NCBI RefSeq assembly: GCF_029962835.1
Contig: NC_080574.1
Span: 26,200,001 to 26,264,000 of the forward strand
Source of the DNA: Magnolia sinica
Lineage: Eukaryota > Streptophyta > Magnoliopsida > Magnoliales > Magnoliaceae
Direction of reading: 5' to 3'
DNA length: 64,000 nucleotides
In this document: piece after piece, positions 1-16,159 of the stretch
How positions within the stretch are numbered: the first letter of the stretch is position 1
How the letters are laid out: each line of letters starts with the position of its first letter
The notes under the pieces: model-generated
What the model was told of the DNA's origin: nothing
The model's database searches: none
Seen by the model: the letters and a program-made list of their open reading frames with translations, nothing else
Made by a program: the position numbers and the translations under genes

Positions 1-173
1 TCTACTTGGATTTTAAATTTGCAAGGCCAGGCCTATTCAAAATTTGAATGTGCCCCGTAAATTCAGCCCATTGACAACCCTACTAAAAGCCTACCAACTC
101 ACATGTGTCCAGCATGATAGTTATATTTTGTATGATCATCACATTTGTGTATACCTATCGGACGGATTGGATG

Positions 174-348
174 TCATTGGAGCACTGTATACTCTTTTAT
201 TTCATTGGAGCACTGTGTGCTCTTTTATTTTTTTACACGTGCCCCATACACTTGCACCATAGTGAGATTTCACCACAATGAGTACCCGAACTTATGACCT
301 TGCGATGAAACTCTTGTGAGTCTACCACTCAGGCATGAATAAAGACCT
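174..348 (-). mobile_element. tRNA-derived SINE copy (degenerate) beside a 27-bp tandem duplication
   Basis: Read on the minus strand, the segment from about 348 down to 224 resembles the SINE copies at 27053-27180 and 29989-30129. It shows an A-box-like 'GTGGTAGACTC' region, a B-box-like region, a 'GGTGAAATCTCAC' stretch and an A-rich tail (the T run at 224-234 on the plus strand). Next to the tail, at 174-229, the phrase 'attggagcactgt' with flanking bases is tandemly duplicated with a period of about 27 bp. The TSD is not clear, so the limits are approximate. Confidence 0.5.
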
Positions 349-349
349 A

Positions 350-1560
350 AGCACTATAATACTTGACTCCACGACTAGGGTGGAAAAGGTTGAGGTCGAT
401 GTAGACCTTATCTTGGACTTGGTCTCCCAAATTCTTGCCCAGACGCCTAATTGCCTTGGCCCTAACACTAGGTAAGGTTGGTAATCCACCTAGAAAAATA
501 AAAAATTTGAATAAGGCGTGCCCAATTAGCTAAAAATCTAAGCCCAAGTCTCACCCATTGCCAGACCTAGCTCCAAAGCCATGGTGGGAACCGTCCAAGG
601 AAAACTAAAAATTATTAAGGGTTTGAAAAGGTCCATTCTAAGAACTTTTAGATTATTCTTAGTCATAAGTCCCATCACATGAGCAGTTTGGTAAATTTGG
701 AAGTTCTTACCTATAGAATTACAGGGCAATCCACCTGGCTTGAATCAGCCTGCTATTTGGAATCAAGGATAAAGAAGGGGTGAAGAGGCGCTGCTATATA
801 TTTGGAATCAAGCACAAGTGGTGGAGTGCATACTAACAGTACTAGCAGTGAGATGCAGCCCATCCATTTTTACATGTCATTTTAGGGCATGAGCTTAGAA
901 CTAATAAAAATCCAAATCACAAAAAAACAGGGTGATTGAATGCATATTATTAAAAATTTCTTAGGGCCCACCGTAATATTTATTCAACATCCAACTGTTG
1001 TTTATGTCACATAGACATGAATAAAGGGAAAACTCAGAATGTTAGATTCCTTCCAAACTTTTCTAAGCTGAAGAAGTTTTCCATGGTGGATATGCAATCT
1101 CCACTATTTCTTTTGGTGTAGTCCACCTGAGATTTGGATCTACCTCATTTTTTTGACCCATGCCCTAAAATGATGCGAAAAAAAAGATTGACAATGTGGA
1201 TAGCTACTGCCTAATGACAGGGTGAAGCACCTGATGGACGGGGGTGGATTCATGTTCGAACCTTTGGACGCATGATCCAATATGCATTCTCACTCAATGG
1301 CGCTGTATGCTAAGATGATCCAATGATTGAACCGTCAATATTCCAGATACTATTGTAACTAAGTTACTATCTTATAATCATACTTCATTTCTGATTATAA
1401 CCTTTTAATGCAAGCCACTGAAAATCTTCTTATCAGCGATCCACATTGGGCACGCCATTCGTTTAGAGTAAGTTCTGCCCGTCGTCCTTATAGCATGTAC
1501 TCGCCAATATGGACGGTTCAGATCATCAGGACACTGAGCAAGAGGCTCCAATGGGAGGCG
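350..1560. other. Intergenic, repeat-derived; no gene seen
   Basis: No open frame here looks like a real protein. The stretch at about 840-1230 carries phrases of the foldback MITE family, such as 'gggcccaccgtaatatttat' and 'gtccacctgagatttggatc', so it is a worn copy. The rest (350-840) has no structure I recognise. Confidence 0.5.
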
Positions 1561-1563
1561 ATA

Positions 1564-1628
1564 CACGCTAGATCATGCATGAGTCACGACCGATGCCACG
1601 CTAGATCATGCACGAGTCACGACCGATG
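1564..1628. repeat. 33-bp tandem duplication
   Basis: Two adjacent copies start at 1564 and 1597, both beginning CACGCTAGATCATGCA and ending in GACCGATGC. They differ at only a few bases, so the duplication is fairly recent. It lies outside any recognised gene. Confidence 0.85.
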
Positions 1629-1894
1629 CCGCGCGAGCTGTCGTGTCCTAAAATTATGGATTTTTCCATATGACCGCTTGCCTTTTTGGCTATGGCCCCA
1701 AAAACTACCGATTTTAAGTTATTTCTCAAAACCAGCTTACAATTTCAACAGTTAGACACTAAATCGCTTGATGTTAGTTATATATCTGTACAGATCAGCT
1801 TGTGTATTTTCATATTGGCAAAACTACCCTCGATTTACAGAACTTGCAATCTCCTTAATGCGTTGGATTCATTGTGTTGCCAACCATCATCTTG

Positions 1895-3400
1895 ACCACA
1901 CGTGGAGCACACCTTCGTGTTTGTTTGAAATCCACGCCGTTCATCTGTCTTTCTAGCTCATTTAAAGTTACCATATAAAAAATGAGGCAGATCTAAACCT
2001 CAAACTAGGCACCATGGCAGCAGGCATTTATTTCTCACTCTTTCCCGTCATGTGGCCCACTTGAGCTTTGAATCTGTGTCATTTTTCGTCAATGCTCTAA
2101 AATGAGTTGGTTTACCTGATGGACATAGTAGATTTGTCACAAACAATATGTGGCACTGGGAACAGTTCAATGGTCAGTGTTCAATCTCCAGTCTTTCTTG
2201 TTCGTGTGGCCCACTTAAGCTTTTTATTTGCCACATTTTTTGTCCCTATGTGCCAAAATAAGATGAAAAATCTAAAAGACGGAATGGATTTATCACAAAC
2301 ATCATGTTGGGCTCCATGTACGGTCTAGTCCCTTGACTTAAATGTCCAACAAGCCCATTGGTAACTTTTAATTAACATGATTTCGTGCAACCCTTACTCC
2401 GATAGTACGTTGGGCCCACCTTGTTGTTTATGAGAAATCCTCTCCAAACATCTGTTTTTCAGCTCATTTAAGGGCATGGCCCCAAAAATGAGGCAGATCC
2501 AAGGCTCACAATAGGCTCAAGGTATTTTACTAGTGGTCGTTCTTTCCCACTATTTCCTGTCATGTGGTTCATTTGTGCTTCCACTTGCCTCATTTTTGGG
2601 CCAAAAATTAGCTCATTTTTTACCCAATGCCCTAAAATGAGCTCGAAGAATAGATGGACCAATGGATTTGCCATGAATAATTTGTAGCCCTGCCATTGTT
2701 TCGATGTGACGTGGCCCACTTGAGATTTGTATCTGCTTCATTTTTAGGGTCCTGTCCTAAAATGAGCTGGAAATTAGATGGACGTGGTAGATTTGTCTTA
2801 AGCGATAGGTGGGCTGCTCTTACAGTCGGGCATCCCTCTTACCTGCACTCAAGTGTCCAGCATCTCCTGTGAGTCTTGGTTTTGTGCAACCCTCACCACC
2901 ACTTGCATCAGCCCACCTTGATGTTCATGAAAAATCATTCCCCTCCATCTTATTTATCAGCTCATTTAAAAGCAAGGGCTCCAAAAATGAGGCAGATCCC
3001 AGGTTTAAAGTACCCACAAGATGGCCCAAGATATTTCAATGGTGCACATACTTCCCACTGGTTCCTGTTGTGTGGCTCACTCGAGCTTTGGATGTCCTCA
3101 AAATTGAGATAGAGAAATAGATGGATGGGGTGAATTTCTCACAAATAAGCTACGGCCCCACCAATATTTCAATAAATGGCATTCAATCTTCAATTTTTCT
3201 TGATCGTGTTGGTTCACTTGGATAAGTTTTTAACCGCGGGTGTTCAATCACCACTGTTGCTTGTGGTGTGGTCCACGAGAGATTTGGATCCGCCTCATTT
3301 TGGGATCACACAGTTAGAAAAATTGGATGTACAACGTTTATAGAATACATAAATCACTGTGAGCCCACAAATCACCATTCAGACCTGTAGTGTCCGCATG
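1895..3400. repeat. Cluster of degenerate half-copies of the foldback MITE family
   Basis: The stretch is a mosaic of the same phrases found in the intact MITEs further right: 'ccacgccgttcatctg', 'agctcatttaa', 'aatgaggcagatc', 'gtggcccacttgag' and 'ctaaaatgag'. They recur about every 150-250 bp in alternating halves (about 1.90-2.12, 2.13-2.33, 2.40-2.66, 2.67-2.80, 2.90-3.12 and 3.13-3.31 kb). No clean terminal repeats or TSDs remain. It probably formed by repeated insertion and unequal exchange of old copies. The short frames here are by-products. Confidence 0.6.
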
Positions 3401-3611
3401 TAATCCCGTGTCGACCCCTCACACAATGAGGTTGCGGCATGAACCATTGAAACAGTGGCAAAATAGGAGAGTTATACTGTAATTTGGAAAAGGTAAAAGT
3501 ACGAGAAGATATAAGATAGTAATGTGCAATCATTCAAGGATAAAATTGTCTTTTACCCACTTAATGGCTTTATTCATTTGGTGCCCGTTAGTGCATGTGA
3601 TTATAAGGACG

Positions 3612-4212
3612 TAGGGTTGTACATGAGCAGAGTTAGCCCGATTAGCTTGCTCGGCCCAACTCGAAAAAGCTTGATTCAACTCGGCTCAAAATTAAGTTTG
3701 AGTCGAGTTGATTTTTGGAACTCAAAAAAATTTTGAGTTGAGTTTGAGATTGCTCGAGCTTGATCCAACCCAACTCGAATCGAACCAGTTTGGTGACTTG
3801 GTTACTTTGAAATTGTTGTTGCTCACCAAGTGTTCGATGAAATGACTCAATGAAGTGCTACTGGTGGGAAGGAAAGTATTTATATAAAAAATTATCATTT
3901 AAAAAAAAAAAAAAATTTATGCTGTTTACAAGGTGTTTGACAAAATACCTATAAAACCACTGTTACTGTTTTACATACATTGAGATTTTGAAGGTACAAA
4001 TTATGTGTTTGTGAAAATGCTGCATAGGTGAACTTAGCTTGATCTTGACTTGAAGTCAGCTCGATTTGGCTCGAGCTGCTAACCGAACCAAGCTGAGCTG
4101 GCTAATTAAGCTCGAGGACCAAGTTGATCCAAGTTCGAGATGGGGTCAACAAGTGGCCGAGCCGAGTCTGAGCTGTGCCAAGCTCGACTCAGTTCGCCTT
4201 TGTACACCTCCA
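3612..4212. mobile_element. MITE with TAGGGTTGTACA / TGTACACCTCCA ends
   Basis: About 600 bp bounded by imperfect inverted ends: TAGGGTTGTACATGAGC on the left and a right end whose complement begins TGGAGGTGTACAAAGGC. The inside is rich in 'gctcgag', 'aactcg' and 'ttgagtcgag' phrases that pair between the two halves. An A/T run lies at 3899-3915. The ends resemble the hAT-like elements at 42160-42710 and 46473-47132, but the flanks do not give a convincing 8-bp TSD, so the class is inferred from the ends. Confidence 0.5.
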
Positions 4213-4639
4213 ATGGGATGTATAAGAAATTGATAGGCAGATTTTAACAAATAGTTTAAAATGGGAGGTTATTGGCTATAAATGAAGAGACGGGCGTCAA
4301 ATATAAAACTCCCTAAAAAAAATCAAAAAAATGAGTTTAAAATACCACAAATGATACGTGACACACAATTTCACCGTTGCAAACGATCTTCTAATTCTAA
4401 CAAGTGGGGTCCATTGAAAAAAGTAATCCATGCCACTCGTCTGTTTAGTCCACTGTCGATGTTGATTACTTAAATATCTCTGGATTGGAAGATACCAGTG
4501 GCCAGTATCAGGATATCTTTCAGTTGAATATGTTGTATTGCGATTATTAACCGTCCGTATCTGGACCAGACAATAAAATTTTTTATTAAAAAATATTTTT
4601 AGTAATAGTTCATCCAGTATGAAAACCAATCTATCAATG

Positions 4640-4883
4640 GTCAGGATTACCCAAAAAAGGGTCCCCACTTCTGAGGTTGCAAGCGCGTGAATACCGTAAA
4701 AATATGGCTGCCACGTACCACATTACTCCTCAGCCATAAAACCCTTACCTCTTATCTTCTTCGCCTCTCTCATTTCTCAGACCTAAACGAGCTGAGAGAA
4801 GCCACACCTTCCTTCCTTGCGCATCTCTTCTAGGGTTAGGGTTTTTATTTTTTCCTTCGGAGAAACCCTAATTCCTTGAAAAA
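4640..4883 (+). promoter_or_regulatory. Probable promoter and 5' UTR of the plastid Hsp70 gene
   Basis: The segment just upstream of the Hsp70 start contains an ACGT core in 'gccacgtacc' (about 4711), a TATA-like 'cataaaaccc' (about 4735) and a pyrimidine-rich leader with 'cttcttcgcctctctc', as is common for highly expressed plant genes. I see no clear run of alternating GAA/TTC heat-shock elements, which fits a constitutive 'cognate' plastid Hsp70 better than a strictly heat-induced one. The transcription start is not determined. Confidence 0.35.
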
Positions 4884-10069
<5,186 letters not shown>

Positions 10070-10730
10070 GAATAATTAGCAAAGAGCGCTTTGTTTTGTT
10101 TTGTTATCAGTATAGGATATGATTTCGAAGGAGGGTCCTTATTCTTTGAATGAAAAATTAGAGTAGAGGATATTTTGTGTTGGCAAATGCTGACAATAGT
10201 AAAACAAGCTTCTTTGCAAAAGCTCTTAAGAAGGAACGAATACAGTATCTTTGCCCGTGTAAATTTCTAGCATGCATACATAACATTGGAGGATGGCCCA
10301 TCTTAGATCTGGACTGTCCATACATATAATGACCCCACCTTTGTCCAAATGTCTAAATGACCTGTAGAGCAGCCCATCTTAGATCTGGGCTGTCCATTCA
10401 TTCATAACATTGGAGGCTTGCAAGCCACGCAACAAAAAAGATGCTGATTGATGGGCCTTCCCATCCGATCTATAGCATGCAAAAAATGGACAGTCAATAT
10501 CAAGGGTAGAAACAAAATATGCGGAATCATCACCCATGAAAAGCCTATTCAGTAGGCCCCACTACACTTGCTTAGGATCTCAAACTGGCACTTTGGTTTA
10601 TGGTGCTAACCTTCTGATCTGTGGCTCCTAGAGAATGGACAGTTGTAAACGAAATGACCCCACATTCAAAGGCATGCTTTATGTTGGTATTTAATATCTG
10701 GACCAATTTTTATCTCCCTGTACTTTAGTG
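10070..10730. other. Hsp70 3' UTR and intergenic DNA
   Basis: The first 120 bases downstream of the stop are AT-rich and include 'aatgaaaaatt', a possible poly(A) signal region. At about 10290-10410 the phrase 'cccatcttagatctg', followed by 'ctgtccat', occurs twice some 90 bp apart, a small direct repeat of unknown origin. No gene is seen. Confidence 0.5.
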
Positions 10731-12506
10731 AAAGAGAACTTTGGGTGGGGACCTTTGGGTGGGGCCATAAGCGTAGACCACCCTCGAAGGTTAAGGGTGT
10801 GGTGGTAGCTAAGGGGGTTTCTCAAATGGATAGTTTGGAGAGGGAGGGGCTGGCGGGTGTCAGGGGGTCAATGCCTACAGGCCTGACGTCTGTGGCAGAT
10901 AGATCTGGCTGTCAGGAAATCTAAGGGGGGAGTTGGAGATGTCAGTCGAGAGTCGAGACTTCTATGCAGTTGACACGTGTAGGCTTAGTCACCATCATTG
11001 GGGAGAGTGGAATAGGGAGGGGGTAACAAGTGGCCCCTATTTGCCATCTATACCTTCTGCTTCCAGGTCACTTTTTAATTCGTATGACGAGGGGTCTCTT
11101 ACCTTCCTTTCAGGGGCTGGTTCCCCTTACCCTCATTCAGATTCTTCCCTCCAATCTCCGACCTCTCTTGAATGGTTTCATGCCCCCAGCTTCCTCTTCT
11201 ATTTTCCTATTTCCCCCAGAAGATGTTATCCCTGCTTTGGATGCCAGGGAGTTCCGTCTTGTCAACTCCTTGATGGTGGATCTCTCTCTTTGGTGGCAGT
11301 GCTCAATTCCTCAGGCCTAAGATGTAACGGAGATGGGTTTCCTCAACGTGACTTTGGGGATCGAGACAAAGAAGCCCTTGGTAGAGGGGGTTAGGATTGT
11401 TTCCTTAAAAAGATTCTCAGTTGGAACGTGAGGGGTCTTGGGAGCCAGCAAAAGAAGCTTCAGGCAAGGGAGGTTTGTAGAAAATATAAAGTTGGCGTGA
11501 TCATCATCTAGGAGACCAAACTTTGGCTAATTGATCATGGTGTGGTTGAGTCCATTTTGAGGTGCAAGGGGTTCAAGTGGGAAGCCTTGGTTGTTGTGGG
11601 TTTGGTAGGAGTTGTGATTATTCTTTGGAATCCCACAATCTAGGTTAAGGAAGATAGTTGGTGTGGGAGGTTCTCGTTCTCGGTTGTTCCTAAAGATGTT
11701 GTGTCATTTTTTTGTTGGATCATCTACGGGGTCTACAGGCTGAACCAGCCAACTCTTCAGCCCTTGTTTTGGGAGGAGTTGTCTGCTGCTTGGGAAAGGT
11801 AGCATTTCTCGTGGTTTGTGGGAGGGGGACTTCAATGTGGCTTGCTTTGCACTTGAATATAAAGGGAAGCGTATCCCCAGTAGTATGTAGGGATTTTCGG
11901 ATTGGGTTCAAAGGCACGAGCCTGTTGATTTGCCAATGGGAGGGGTGAAGTTTACTTGGTCCAATGGCAATGCGAATCTAGTTATATCCAAGTTTTGATA
12001 GATTTCTGGTCTCACCTATATATATATATATGTGGTCCAAATGGGTCTTCCCAAACCCATCCTTGACCATTGTCCAATTCTTCTTGAAGTTGATGATGGC
12101 AGTTGGGGGCCAAAACCTTTACATTTCCAATTGGCTGGGCATGAAGTTAAAGGATTCTTTGATTTGGTGTCAGATAGGTGGAAGTCTTTGCAAGTTCAGG
12201 GTTTCACAAACTTTAGATTGTTTCATAAGCTTAAAGCCCTCGAAGGCAAGTTAAAGGATTGGAGGAAGTAGGTGTACAAGTTCAGGGTTTCACAAACTTT
12301 AGATTGTTTCATAAGCCATCCAAGAGTTATTAAAGAAGGTGGGTTTCTGTCTAAGGCTGAGCAGGCGGAAAGGAAGGAGCTTACACTAGGCGCTTAAAAG
12401 AGGAAGAAATCAATGGTGCCAGTGATTTAGGGTTCTATAACTCAAAGAAAAGGATAAAAACATGAAGATTATTCGTGGAATTGCTAGCTCTCGAGCTAGA
12501 TGTAAT

Positions 12507-13476
12507 CAGTGTTCGAAATATCGGTATTGCGTTACGTATCATATCCTTGAGATACAGATATGTATCGGTTATTGCACAGGATATATCGTTTGTATCGGAT
12601 AATTTATTGCACTTTTTAGGAAACATTGGGGAAATTGTTGAATTTTTCAATGAAACTTCATGGATTGTTAAAAGGGACCTTATACACACTTTTAAATCAT
12701 AACATCTCAAAAAAAGTGCACATAATAGGTATCCTTTGTATAGGGTCCTAAGCGATGCTTTGTTTGACTGAACTAATACAATTATATTCAAATTGAATGC
12801 ATACCATTTAGAGCGTATGTGATGATCATTTCATCAAACACTCCTAAATACTTCGAAATTAGTCTCAATTGATAGTTGGTTGAAGGGAAATTTTGAAAAA
12901 AAAAATAAAATTTGAATAATTATTTTATTAATTTTTAATCAAAAATTATTTTTATTTTCTAAAAATTGACAAAGACTTAACAAATCAGTAAATCGGCCGT
13001 TATCATGCTTAATTTCATATTTGGAGTGCAACATTGCAAGCAATTTGGGAGAAATTTTGAATTTTCTCCATTTTTTTCCAAATCGGACCACCGACATTTA
13101 AATTTCGAAATTAGAGTATATGTGATGATCATTTAAATGCTCCTACATACTTTAAAATTAGTCTCAATTGATAGCTGGTTGAAGGAAATTTTTGAAAAAA
13201 ACATGGAGAACGTGAAGAACCAATGGATATTGAAATCAAAGCTCCAACTATATGATTTTTCATGCAAAAACATGAAAAACTATTGGATTTGTAATCATTT
13301 GGCACTGATTTAACATATTTTCCAAAAAAAAAAAAAAGGGATAGAAAATTGAAAATGCTCACTTGATCAAACATATGGGATATATTGGCACTACATGTAC
13401 ATTTCGTATCACACAGGTGGGATACAAGGTATATCATGGGATATAATGGCCGAAATCGTTGATATTTAAAACACTG
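12507..13476. mobile_element. Non-autonomous hAT element nested in the LINE
   Basis: A 970-bp element begins CAGTGTTCGAAATATCG; its other end, read as complement, begins CAGTGTTTTAAATATC. These are hAT-type ends. It is flanked by an 8-bp TSD, GATGTAAT (12499-12506) and GATGTAGT (13477-13484), one mismatch. Removing it restores the LINE reading 'SSRARC...', which confirms the borders. There is no transposase; the inside is AT-rich. An internal block of roughly 100 bp is present twice (about 12810 and 13112: 'gtgatgatcattt', 'agtctcaattgatag'). Confidence 0.85.
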
Positions 13477-14477
13477 GATGTAGTAGAATCACATCTCTAT
13501 CAGTTGGTGGCATGTGCATCGACGGTAAGAACCAAATCTGCTCAATCATTGATAGTTTTTATTCAAGGCTCCTCTTTGAGGAAGATTGGGATCGGCCAAG
13601 TTTAAATAACTTGGATGCCGACGTTATCTTGACCAGTGAAGCAGAGGTTCTTGAGGTTCCTGCATCGGGAAAAGAGGCAAGGACTACTCATGGCATTCTG
13701 GTGAGGCCTTCCTCAGGGTCGGATAGGTTCCCAATGGCCTTCATTCAAGTCTTCTGGGAAATCCTTAAGGATGATCTGTTGAGTTTTTTTAGTCGTGTTG
13801 GCTGCTAAGAGAAATTGGTTCTCATTTCTAAGGGTAAGGGAGCAATGTCTTAAAGACTTTTGTCCCATTAGTTTTATTGGTAGTCCTTATAAGATTATTG
13901 CTAAAATCTTAGCCGAGTGGCTCAATTCTATTTTGTCAAAGGTAATCTCTCTCTCAAAGTAAGTTTATCTCTAATAGGCAAATCATTGATAGTGCATTGA
14001 TCACTCGTGAATGTATTGGTGCCATAGGGACGGTAGTAAAGGGATAGTCTGTAAGCTGGATCTTGAGAAGGCCTATGACCATGTTGACTGATTCTTTCTG
14101 GATTATATTCGTGTCTCCCCTGTCAATTTTTCAGTCCTCGTCAATGGATATCCATTTTGCTTCTTTAAAGCATCCAGAGGTCTTTGTCTGGTGGATTCCC
14201 TCTCCCCCTTTCTATTGTCTGAGGCCCTGAGTAGAATGCTCAACAAAGGGCAGTTGGTGGGGTTCTTTTGAGAGCTGCAAGGTTGCTAACGCTATTAGCT
14301 TTATCTCTCACCTTCAATTTGCGGATGATACACTTATTTTTTGTGATGTTGTGAAGTCAAGGGTGGACATTTTGAGTAAAACGCTTTGAGGTTGTCTCTG
14401 GTCTAATGGTTATAATATTTCAAAGTGTGAACTTCTGGGGTTCCATTTGGAGGTGGGGAAGGCACCATGCAGTTACT

Positions 14478-14615
14478 GAAAGAATGAAGAGGAAGCTGTC
14501 ATTCTGGAAAGGAAGACTTCCATCTCTGGGTGGGAGAATGGTTATTGAAAGAATGGAGAGGAAGGTGTCATTCTGGAAAGGAAGACTTCCATCTCTGGGT
14601 GGGAGAATTATTCTG
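14478..14615 (+). repeat. In-frame 69-bp tandem duplication inside the LINE reverse transcriptase
   Basis: Two copies start at 14478 and 14547, each encoding an ERM.RK.SFWKGRLPSLGGR block. The period is 69 bp, exactly 23 codons, so the frame is kept. This block is normally single in plant L1 proteins, so this is a copy-specific duplication, most likely after the element died. Confidence 0.85.
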
Positions 14616-15790
14616 ATCGATTTTGCCTTTTTGAACCTTCCTCTTTACTACATGTCCTTATTTTGTTGTCGGAAGTTGGTTCTTCTGAGAATCGATAAGC
14701 TGCATAAGGATTTTCTCTAGCAAGGTGGAGCACAAAAAGGGAAATTCCGTCTTTTGAATTGAGGGGAGGTATGTGGGCCTCTCAAGGAGGGTGGGGCGGG
14801 AATTAGAGGGTTAGAGGAGGTTAACTCTGCTCTGTTGGGAAAATGTGTGTGGAGATTTGGGGTAAAGTGTGTGGAGATCAGTTATTGTTGGCAAGTATGG
14901 AATCTCCAATTCGGATTGATGGATTAATGAGTCCTTGATCTATAGAGCCTCTTTCTTCCGGAAATTGATTGCTAGGATGGCGGAAAATGTTTTCTCTAAG
15001 ATCGGACTTTCAGTTGGAAATTGTGAAAGGGTCCAATTATGGGAAGATATTTGGAATAGAGTGGAGTCTACTCTTAGATCTGGTTTCCCTCGAATTGCAA
15101 GCCTGTGCTCGATTTAGAACATCTCAGTTGCCAGGTGTTTCAGGTCAGGATAATGATGGTGTTGGGCTTCCCCCTTGTTGCTGTATCCTTTCTGATGTCG
15201 TAGTCAAGGACTTGGCTAGGCTTTCTCGCTTACGTGGGAGGCATCTGCCCCAATCCAGCTGTAAAGGATGAGTTGATCTGGTTGAGAGATTGGTTAGGAG
15301 GATTCTCAGTTCGCTCCTTCATCAAGGTGGTCTCTGGTCCTACTTTCATATGGGCTTCGTCTAGCGGTATGGAGCCCCTCCGAAAGTAGCTGCGCTTGCG
15401 TGGCTCGCCGGTAGGCATTAGTGCTTCCAAATGTTTCTCCTTTGTTTGAAGAATGAGCAATCAGTGGAGCATTCCTCCATCCATTATCCTTTTGTGAAGG
15501 GGGTTTGGGATGGCATTCTTTCAGCCTTGTGCTGTGTCATACCAAGGTGTATGGAGGGGGGGCTCTTCCTGTCGTGGCATGAACGGGTCCCTGATCCAAA
15601 GATAGGCTGAGTTGGTGGCTTGCCTTGCTTGCAGTTTTGTGGTCTATTTGGCTCAAAAGGAATAATAGATGCTTTAGGAACAGTGGCGAGTCCATAGTTA
15701 TCATTGTTAGAAAGATCTTATTGCTGTTAGGGATTGGTTCCCTAACCTCTTGGGGGTTGGGTTGTTGTGGTTCCTTGCATCCTTTTTTCT

Positions 15791-16159
15791 GTTTTTCTTA
15801 ATGTTGTCTTTTGCCTTGTGGCTTCTTCAATTATCTCCAAAAGCACACCCATCTCAACCTTCAAATCTCTGACCATAATGATACAATAGAAATTATAGAA
15901 TACCCCTCCAATGTGTCATAAGACAATAGTTTTGTTACTCCCTCAAAACCAATGCAAAAATCCAGTATAATACAAATAAAAAAGTTTTTCAAAAAAAAAA
16001 AAACAAAAAAGAAGATAATTTGTTATACTTTTTTACATATGCCCAGTTGAATAAAGGATCACCATCTCTATTTCTCTCTCTGATTTCTACTCACATCTCT
16101 GTCTCATGGAACTTCCCCATTTCTGTTTCCCGGTACTTTCAAGAAAGTTTCTCTACATC
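15791..16159. other. Intergenic between LINE and PB1 gene 3' end
   Basis: AT-rich, with an A run at about 15991-16008. The part next to 16160 would be the 3' UTR of the minus-strand PB1 gene. Nothing else recognised. Confidence 0.4.

Larger units (their letters stand above)
10735..15790 (+). mobile_element. L1-type LINE, decayed, interrupted by a hAT element
   Basis: Non-LTR retrotransposon of the plant L1 kind. The endonuclease domain begins at about 11412 with the signature ILSWNVRGLG. At 12060-12270 comes the usual 'DHCPILLE ... WGPKP' link. Reverse transcriptase blocks follow at about 13850-14350, with 'SPISFIGS'-like, 'SNRQIIDSALI' and 'KLDLEKAYD'-like phrases; the LSFWKGRLPSLGGR block is at about 14497-14615. 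The RNase-H-side zinc-finger region has 'FTVKSF'-like and 'KVAALAWLA' phrases at about 15305-15415 and an 'SVEHSSIHYPFVKGVW' phrase at about 15460. Domain order is normal. Frames are broken many times by stops and frameshifts, so it is dead. A hAT element sits at 12507-13476. The 5' limit and poly(A) end are uncertain. The short open frames inside are pieces of this element, not genes. Confidence 0.85.

Noticed and set aside
4297-4668. 123-codon minus-strand frame upstream of Hsp70
   Set aside because: Low-complexity AT-rich sequence, no domain, overlaps the Hsp70 upstream region.
10933-11394. 153-codon frame as a gene
   Set aside because: It lies in the LINE just before its endonuclease domain and has no independent support.
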